Source: Rheum nobile (lineage: Eukaryota; Streptophyta; Magnoliopsida; Caryophyllales; Polygonaceae). Taken from it: DNA of 64,000 nt. Each line of letters starts with the position of its first letter. Position 1 is the first letter of the stretch. The translations under genes and the position numbers were made by a program. The notes beneath the pieces are model-generated. The model made no database searches and had not been told where the DNA came from. It saw only the letters and a program-made list of their open reading frames with translations. The DNA is taken from assembly GCA_027886185.1 (NCBI GenBank), contig WOAB01000321.1:1488001-1552000 (forward strand), in the 5' to 3' direction. Shown piece after piece: positions 56,526 through 64,000 of this stretch.

Positions 56526-59500
56526 TCAACGGTACAAGCTTTCAGATCTCAGGTTCTCTGCAATCTCAGTTTCCCATCTGTCTCCATTTTCTAGCAGCTT
56601 CTCCTTGTCATAAAGAAGCTCCTGAGTCAGATTTCCAAGGATTAGTGCTTTGTAGATGAATGTATGCAAATTAATGGTACGAAGTAGTCCGAAAGGCACA
56701 CTGCCCAATCAATAGGTTCATAATTGAGATGCGATACACTTAAGAAGTGATCACTCCGATGTCTGAAACACAACTCACCTCATGAGTCTCTGTTGCAAAT
56801 TCAAAGTTTGGTCCCTCAACAATTGCATCGACAGGGCATGCCTCTTGGCAGAATCCACAATAAATGCATTTTGTCATGTCAATATCGTACCTGTAGATGG
56901 AAAAAGAATTCAGCAGTGAGCATTTGGAATTGTTGCGGATCAGGGATGAGGGGTAGAGGGAGATCATCTTACCTGGTAGTTCTACGGCTACCATCTTCCC
57001 GTTCCTCAGCCTCGATTGTGATTGCTTGTGCTGGACAGATCTGAAACCCCAAGAGCTCATTCATATCAATCTCAGTTAATTGTGAAATCACACATCTCCA
57101 GAAATGATGAAATAAAAACAGTCATGGAGAAAAACTTGACTGTCGAAGGGGCCACACCTTTTTCAAACCAGCTACCAAAGGCTAAATTTAAGAGTATATA
57201 CATGGTAGGGAAGGGAGTTCTTAGAGTCCTACAGACATGCAAGTTGGCATGGTTCTCATTTTAAATCCCTTTCCGGGGCCATATAAAACTTGAGATTGAT
57301 GAAAGTTCAAGCCGTACTGACCGTGAAGCAATAGGAGGAACATTCAAAAGTGAAAATGACTATTTTATCTTCTCTTTTTGACAATGAGCGGGATATTGGA
57401 AATCCATATGATAGGATAGAATATAATTGGTAATGAAAAGAAACAATAACAAGTCACATGATATGCTTCGTTTATACAATATTCTTTCCTCGTTTATACT
57501 TCCCTCCCCCTTTCTAAAGAGAAAAACATACAAATAATACAACAACTATAGATTGATTATCACTTACATTGTCCACAAAAGCAAACCAATATGTGCTTGT
57601 TCAAAGTCTAAGACCTGCTCTTCTCTAATTACTATATATTATGGTCCATAATTGCATTCTTCTATGCACTAAAGGCATGTTTGTTGCTTTATTATAAGTA
57701 TTATAATGAGCTTGATTTCTACAATGGATTATTGGGATATGTGAAGCTTTGGGTGTGATGAAAATGAATTTTGGATAAAATATAAAAAAAGAGCTTTTCA
57801 CGTTTGTAACCCCAAACGTAGATTATTTTACTTGAACTATTATAGTATATAATTTAATGGCTGCCGAACGAGACCTAACATTTCATTATAATTAAAAATG
57901 GTGCATCATGCAGTAAATATTGCATCATAGTATCATACAATAATGACAAACTGAGTCCGCTAATATTGTTATTTGTCATACTACATAAAGCTTGTTTTCC
58001 TTTCATAGAGAGAAATATCCGCGTTACTAAGAAAACAAGAACATAGTCTTAGTGAGTAGCAAGAAATCTTACGGCTTCACACAGTTTACATGCGATGCAA
58101 CGCTCCTCACCACTCGGGTAGCGGCGGAGTGCATGTTCTCCACGAAAACGTGGGCTCAAGGGACCTTTCTCAAAAGGATAATTAATCTGAATGACAAACA
58201 GAAGATTATTATTTCATCCCACGTATATATGCTTAACGGTTGAGGAGGGTAGAACATTACTTACAGTAACTTTTGGTTCAAAGAAATACTTCAGAGTCAG
58301 GCTTAGACCCCGAACCATTTCAGTGAGGAACAGGGTGTTTATACTTCGATCGAAAACTGAAAATAAATAAATTTAGCATGAGAATCACCAGCACAGCCGC
58401 ACAAGATCCCCTTCCTGACAAAACCAAAAGGGAAAAGACAGAAAATAGCTTCATTTATCGAAAAAATATTACCAGAACTCCAATCCTTCGATATCTCCTG
58501 CGCAAGTTGTTCTCTTTCTATGTCATCTGCAGATAATTGGCAAGGATACAATGATAAAAAGCCCAAAAGTATCAAACATAATCAAAAGACATTGAGGATA
58601 ATAGTTGGGGCACAATTGAGTCCATGACAGCTGCTCAATTGGTCACGCCACAACATTAATATGTCTATTTCTGAACGTCAGGACTCAGGGTAGTATTTCA
58701 AGGTAATCATCTGGAGATCATTTAGCATGACAATGAACCTCTAAGCAAGCATATGGTTAAACTTGAATGTGCAACTTGTGAAGAAGGCAATAGCAAGGAA
58801 GAGTAAGCAACAATGTTTGACCTTTTGGGGTCGAGAAAGAGTGTTTGGTGGCAAAGAACCTCAATCCATACTCAATTGAACCTTGCATTGTTTGCCCAGT
58901 CAAAGCCTGAAGAGACCAATGTAGCAAACAAGGAAGCATTATCATGGGCAATTGGACCACTCGGCCAACATAACTGAAGCGGAAAAATATAGGTTGTATA
59001 ATCCAAAATTACAGGTTAAACAACACATAATTCAGATGAATCAAAAATACTAGACTACCAGTACTTCTGCTATAGTATTATCCATCTATTTTAAAGCCAT
59101 GTCCATCCTCTAGTATGATGGTTTTTCCTGAACAATGACAGTTTCCATCCAGTCTAACTTAAAACAAAATACCGGGCAGAAGGGGGCCAACTGGCCAAGA
59201 GGTTATCTATTACTTCGATACTTGGTTCTATATTCATATGCAAAACAGGAACACAAATAAAATAGAAGCTCAACTTTCACATTTTCTCTTGCATAAATCT
59301 ATAGAAGATTCCTTAGAAATTCCCGCCATCTTATTGTTTAATTTACACATCTAAACTGCACCAGAAACTTTGAGGTAATTTTGGGAAACCAAATTTGCTG
59401 AAGCAACCTTGATCCTGCCACTCGATCCAAAAGAATAGGCTGAATAGAAGATTATGATTTTCTGGAAATACCTAGAAGATTTCATAAACTAATATAACAA

Positions 59501-60809
59501 GGCGTCAAGGCACCAAGTGTACAAACTACTGCTTAAGCGAAGAAGACACCAAAAGTAAGCTTCGGATGAAACCCAATTACTTTTTGGCATAAATAAAGCG
59601 TCAAAACAGGCTTTAAGTATCAGTATTTGGATAAGAGGCACAGCACTAATCATAAGGTCATTTGCCTTAGAAGGTAGAGATTTGCTGGAAAATATTATGA
59701 AGTCCAATTAGCATATTATCCAAACTTATGTCACTTAATTGGATTAGTTAAGAATATTTCAGTTCAATAGATATTTTCACAAAATATACATGCACCTTCT
59801 AAACAAAAAAAAATATAACATTTGCAACTCTAACCCTCGAACACCACGCTGAGCTGAGGTGGTATCTGCATGCCTCAAGTCCTTAACAACTCATTTCCAA
59901 TCCCACAAACCACCGGTTCATTCTTTATATATACTATAAAATGTCACCTAAATCACCTAATACTCATCAAAATGGTGTTATGTGACAGCCTGGACAGTCA
60001 AGTAGTTAACCGGAATAGCTCAAGCCAGAAGGTTCTGGACTTTTCTGGAGAGATCACTTAGTGATTCAAGCGGGAAAGGTTGTTAGCTTTCTCCTATCTT
60101 ATTTTTGTCCTATTAATAGCTCATAGTGATTGTAATAAGAAGCAAGGATTCATTATGATGTTAATCCCAATCCAGAGCCATGAATAAAGCATCCTTTTAG
60201 GGTGTCCAAAAACCACTCTCTCAAGATTTCTCTTTTCTCTGAGTCTCTCATATTTCTTTGACCCTCTCTTTCTGTTTGTTCAAATCTCAATCTGCATTCA
60301 GGATCTGTTAAAAGGATCATAAATTTCTTCATACAAGCCTAGGGTTGTGGGAAAAAAAACCTTTCCAGAACGAATGTTCCTCAGAATACCAAACGATGTG
60401 CAGATTTCAGCCATTTTTCAAAGAACGTTTTCTAGCACAATAAACTTCACTAGCAACCAAAGAAAACAACATCAATCAACCCAGAACGTCCCCAATGGAC
60501 CTAATACTAATACCTGCTCAACTAATTCATAAATCAGCAATCCAATTTCTAAAATCAGCCGTGAAATCCCTAAACCTAAATCCATTTCAGCTTACCGGTT
60601 TAACTAGCAGGAAACTGCCCTATTTAACCATTATTCCCACAGCCAGTATATTTTAGTCACAATTTTAGAAGGATTTCAACGGCAATCAGATGAAAACAAA
60701 ATCAATCTAGAAAATCGGAAGAACAATTCAAATTAAGACGGTAGTAGATGTTTGGGTAGCTTACGAGAGGTCGAGAGAGAAAAGACCGCCGAGCCAAAAA
60801 CGCCGCCAT
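56526..60809 (-). CDS. NDUFS8: Mitochondrial complex I 23-kDa iron-sulphur subunit (TYKY / NDUFS8)
   Basis: Encodes the ferredoxin-like subunit that holds iron-sulphur clusters N6a and N6b and passes electrons towards ubiquinone in the peripheral arm of NADH dehydrogenase. Eight exons, all with GT-AG borders and consistent phase: 60809-60765, 58906-58822, 58526-58473, 58356-58265, 58186-58073, 57040-56973, 56890-56779, 56621-56526. They total 666 nt, i.e. 221 residues, the usual plant length. Exons 1-2 give an R/S/F-rich mitochondrial presequence (MAAFLARRSFLSRP). Both 4Fe-4S motifs are complete: CIACKLCEAICP (exons 5-6) and CIYCGFCQEACP (exon 7). The C-terminus is ENLRSESLYR. No stop, frameshift or lost cysteine, so it is probably functional. 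Intron 1 is long (1858 bp). It is the only intact host gene in the window. Confidence 0.97.
58907..60764 (-). other. Intron 1 of the complex I gene
   Basis: No exon is recognised. 59970-60340 (TGTGACAGCC... to ...CTAGGGTTGTGG) has an LTR-like look (pyrimidine-rich tracts, AATAAAG), but no target duplication or primer site was found. Confidence 0.5.
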
Positions 60810-61450
60810 TGTTGTTTATCCGGTGGTGATAGTGGAGGCGAGAGTGGATTCTTTTGCGGTACGACTCGGTGTTTCGATCTCTCTCCCTGGGCTTCGCGGG
60901 ACCAGTAGAAACATGGAAAGCGGTGGTGTACTGGTGTGTCCCTCGCTTGACAAAGGAGTATAGGAAAGTAGGGAAATTATCAAATGTGTTTCGCTCCATT
61001 ATTGGAAGAGGAGTAAAATGGGAAAAATGAAGAGAAAATAAGATAAGGATTTGAGGTAATTTGAATGAATTTTTATTTTTCAATAATATTAAAAAAAAAT
61101 CAAATTCTTCCAACTATATTTACTGTACGGTTAGTTTTGTTCACCTATTCTTATGTTTTATTTTACTACCTCTCAATTCCTTCTTAAATACTCAAACAAT
61201 AATTTTAAAATCATATCATTTCCTTTCCACCCTAGTCAAACAATAATTATTTAAAATTATGTATTATTTTTTTCTATCCTTTCTCTATCCTCTTTTACTA
61301 TCTCTTTTCTCCCTTTAACGAACCTTTAGCCAAACAGAGGGTTAAGCGTTGTGTTTTGGAGAGTTTGACTTGAATACACACGGGTTCAATTAGAACCGTT
61401 GAACCGGACCGGAACGAAAACCAGCTATTCTTCCACCATCACGGCTCACT
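60810..61450 (-). promoter_or_regulatory. 5' flank of the complex I gene
   Basis: Upstream of the ATG there is a GC-richer 5' UTR-like stretch (60810-60960), then AT-rich DNA. It must contain the promoter; no clear TATA box was identified. The next transposon begins at 61451. Confidence 0.35.
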
Positions 61451-62078
61451 GTTGGGGTGGACACAAATTACCGAAACCTTATAATCGTACCGAAAAACCG
61501 GCCTTTTTTAGGTTAATCGACCAAAAATTAATCGAAGTTACGGTACAATTAATCGACCGAAACTTTATGGCTAGGTAACGGTTAGTTGTTTTTTTATATT
61601 TGGCTAACCGATCATATAAATAATATATTTTTAGTAATGAAATAATCTAATTTAGTTGACATGGTTATAGTAAAGGTGTTTAAATGCATGTCGAACAAGT
61701 TGTATAGTTTGTATTTGTAGTGAATACACGTACACAAATAAGAATAAAGTTGATGTTGTAGAATAACCATGTTCTAAAATGTTTTATGATAACTAAAATT
61801 AAGTATGTTTTTGAATTAAATATGTAACTTAGTATACATAACAACTTATTTTGATTGTTTCCATTTTTATATGTAAAATCATCATTATAATATAATATAA
61901 AAAATTTAATTTTTAATTTTTAAGTTAATATAATATTAATTTAGACTCATTTGGTTAACCGATTAACTGTACCATAATTACGTTTAACCAACATGGTTAA
62001 CCGAGATTAACCGTTCAGTTCACGATTATAAAAAACTACTAACCAAAATCTCGGTTAACCGATCGTGCCCACCCCTAA
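61451..62078. mobile_element. MITE-like element, about 628 bp, with GGGGTGG termini
   Basis: Left end TTGGGGTGGACAC and right end GTGCCCACCCCTAA are inverted repeats with two mismatches. CTCACT is present on both flanks (61445-61450; 62079-62084), consistent with part of an 8-bp duplication. The interior is AT-rich with repeated GGTTAACCG/ACCGAAA motifs, a style common to hAT-type plant elements. No transposase. Confidence 0.7.
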
Positions 62079-62257
62079 CTCACTAGATTGAGGAACCGTT
62101 GATTCCCAAAAATAAGTGGAGATATTTATTCTATTTTTCTTTACATTGGCTTAGTTCTCGTCGTGTACGAGGTTGGATAAGATTAATATTTTTTAATATT
62201 AAAAATAGGCAATGGCTATATGTACGCGGTTTTGCGTCTAAATGGACGCGAAACCGC

Positions 62258-62301
62258 GCGCGTAGCTTAGGCGCACAGTTTCGTGCGCCTAAGCTACGCG
62301 C
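62258..62301. repeat. Perfect GC-rich hairpin, 19-bp arms, 6-nt loop
   Basis: GCGCGTAGCTTAGGCGCAC and GTGCGCCTAAGCTACGCGC are exact complements. Half-copies of the arm recur at 62346-62366 (GTGCGCATAGCTTAGGCGCAC) and 62390-62409 (GCACCTAAGCTACGCGCACC). Confidence 0.95.
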
Positions 62302-62311
62302 ACAGGGGTAA

Positions 62312-62335
62312 AACAGGCATTTTTGAAAATGCCTG
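62312..62335. repeat. Second hairpin, 11-bp arms, 2-nt loop
   Basis: ACAGGCATTTT-TG-AAAATGCCTGT, immediately right of the first hairpin. Confidence 0.9.
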
Positions 62336-62657
62336 TGACAAACCCGTGCGCATAGCTTAGGCGCACGAAAAAAAAATTGCATTTACCCATGCACCTAAGC
62401 TACGCGCACCCAAAAAAAAAAATTGCAAATTTTTTTTCCCCATAATCATGTAGAGAATTTCAATACGAGTCCGTACATATAAAATGCGTCCAAAACGGAC
62501 ATCGTTTGCCCCTCCAAAAGCCCAAAAAACGAAGTCTTTCTACCCATTTTTGTACAATTTGGTACCCGATATATAACACATTGTAGTGAATTTTTTTGGT
62601 ATTTTTTTCATTTTTAAACTATAATTTTGTATAAAATTTTAATATGAGTACGTACAT

Positions 62658-62989
62658 AGACCTGTCAAAAACCGACTCAACCCGAAAGGACCCGAACGTC
62701 ACTGGGTCAAGAAGGACCCGAACCCGACTCGACCCGAACGCAAATTCGAGCTCGCAGATCCCCTTTATTTTATATATTTTATTTTAGTTATATTAAATAT
62801 TTCAATATACTTTATTAAATAATAATATAATATTAATTATATTATTATAATTATTTTATTAAACTTAAATAACATAATAATAATCATAAGAAAAGGAAAT
62901 GTTCGATCCGTCGGGTCAACCCGAACCCGAACTCGTCCGACCCAAAAATTTTACCAACCCGATCAACCCGACCCAGTTGATAGGTCTAT
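62658..62989. mobile_element. Small MITE with AGACCTRTCAA termini, 332 bp
   Basis: Left AGACCTGTCAA and right TTGATAGGTCTAT are inverted repeats with one mismatch. Flanks ACGTACAT (62650-62657) and CCGTACAT (62990-62997) form an 8-bp duplication with one mismatch. Rich in AACCCGAACC/GGACCCGAA near both ends with an AT-rich centre, typical of hAT-like MITEs. Confidence 0.7.
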
Positions 62990-63001
62990 CCGTACATATA
63001 A

Positions 63002-64000
63002 AATTCATATACTTACACTTATGTACTATAGTATTTCATTAAATTTCGTATAGTTATGCTTATATATTATAGTATTTCATTATATTTCATATAGTTACAC
63101 TTATGTACTATTGTAATTCATTATATTTCATATAGTTATACTTATGTACTATATTATTTCATTAAATCTAGTATACTTAGACTTATATACTATAGTATTT
63201 CATTATATTTCATATAGTTATACTTATGTACTATAGTATTTCATTAATTTCATATAGTTACACTTATGTACTATAGTATTTCATTAAGGCTAGTATACTT
63301 AGACTTATATACTATAGTATTTCATTATATTTCATATAGTTACACTTATACAGTATAGTATTTCATTATATTTCATATAGTTACACTTATGTACTATAAT
63401 ATTTCATTAATTCTAGTATACTTAGACTTATATACTATAGTATTTCATTATATTTCATATAGTTACACTTATATACTATAGTATTTCATTATATTTCATA
63501 TAGTTACACATATGTACTATAGTATTTCATTAAATCTAGTATAGTTATACTTATATACTATAGTATTTCATTATATTTCATATAGTTATACTTATATACT
63601 ATAGTATTTTATTAAATCCAGTATACTTAGACTTATATACTATAGTATTTCATTATATTTCATATAGTTCCACTTATGTACTATAATATTTCATTAAATC
63701 TAGTATACTTAGACTTATATACTATAGTATTTCGTTAAATTTCGTATAGTTACACTTATATAATATAGTATTTCATTATGTTTCATATAGTTACACTTAT
63801 GTACTATAGTATTTCAATAAATCTAGTATACTTATACTTATATACTATAGTATTTCATTATATTTCATATAGTTATACTTATATACTATAGTATTTCATT
63901 AATTTCATATAGTTACACCTATGTACTATAGTATTTCATTAAGGCTAGTATACTTAGACTTATATACTATAGTATTTCATTATATTTCATATAGTTACAC
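63002..64000. repeat. AT-rich satellite, 41-42-bp monomer, runs off the right edge
   Basis: About 24 head-to-tail monomers of the form ACTTATRTACTATAGTATTT + CATTA + variable end. Two variants tend to alternate: one ending TATTTCATATAGTTACA, the other ending AATCTAGTATACTTAGA, giving a higher-order unit near 83 bp. The array continues beyond the window. Confidence 0.95.

Noticed and set aside
59970..60340. LTR-like stretch in intron 1 of the complex I gene
   Set aside because: Has TG start and pyrimidine-rich tracts, but no matching target duplication, primer site or second copy could be seen; mentioned only as a possibility.
63002..64000. Regular repeat array as a CRISPR
   Set aside because: Monomers are contiguous without unique spacers and the DNA is plant nuclear; it is a satellite.

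Overview
This window is nuclear DNA of a flowering plant, most likely a eudicot. The evidence is GT-AG introns with AT-rich sequence, initiator-Met-type primer binding sites, plant lineages of Ty1/copia and Ty3/gypsy retrotransposons, a Helitron-like element, MITEs, and one clearly recognisable host gene: an eight-exon gene for the 23-kDa iron-sulphur (TYKY/NDUFS8) subunit of mitochondrial complex I at 56.5-60.8 kb on the minus strand. Almost everything else is transposon-derived and broken. I cannot name the species.

Layout. 0-2.7 kb: a FAR1/MULE-type transposase gene (minus) with well-preserved splice sites but a frameshift and a stop. 3.8-4.4 kb: a hAT-like MITE with an 8-bp target duplication. 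5.2-5.5 kb: one end of a CACTA-like element. 6.0-9.6 kb: a decayed multi-exon transposon gene with a weakly plant-mobile-domain-like region, whose introns are filled with a short motif, GGTTCAT. 9.6-18.1 kb: minus-strand Ty3/gypsy remnants, including a protease-integrase deletion chimera, a 1.4-kb solo LTR inserted into it, a second LTR with its primer site, and a separate pol fragment. 18.7-19.4 kb: a Helitron-like element. 19.4-22.2 kb: AT-rich DNA with no gene.

22.2-41.2 kb is one nested insertion that can be resolved by target-site duplications. A minus-strand copia element (TSD TTCTT) carries a solo LTR in its left LTR (TSD AGCCT). Its reverse transcriptase is split by an internally deleted gypsy element (TSD ACTTT), and the gag of that gypsy element is split by a gag-only LTR element (TSD TCATA/TCATG). 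LTR divergence judged by eye follows the same order, with the outermost element oldest.

41.2-43.4 kb holds an apparent single TLDc-domain exon lying between two inverted arms. 43.4-47.4 kb is the 3' half of a Sirevirus-like copia element (minus) with an extra 3' ORF. 49.0-53.75 kb is a 5'-truncated, nearly full-pol gypsy element (plus). 53.8-55.7 kb is a dense GTGCAC-motif array. After the NDUFS8 gene come two further MITE-like elements, a set of strong GC-rich hairpins, and an AT-rich 41-42-bp satellite that runs off the right edge.

What seems most worth following up: (1) in several different gypsy elements here, the polypurine tract and the first bases of the LTR (TGATG) lie in frame inside the end of the polyprotein, so the LTR itself encodes a shared basic C-terminal motif; (2) short-motif arrays (GGTTCAT, GTGCAC, GTGCAT) fill transposon non-coding DNA and look like protein-binding arrays; (3) the extra ORF of the Sirevirus-like element.
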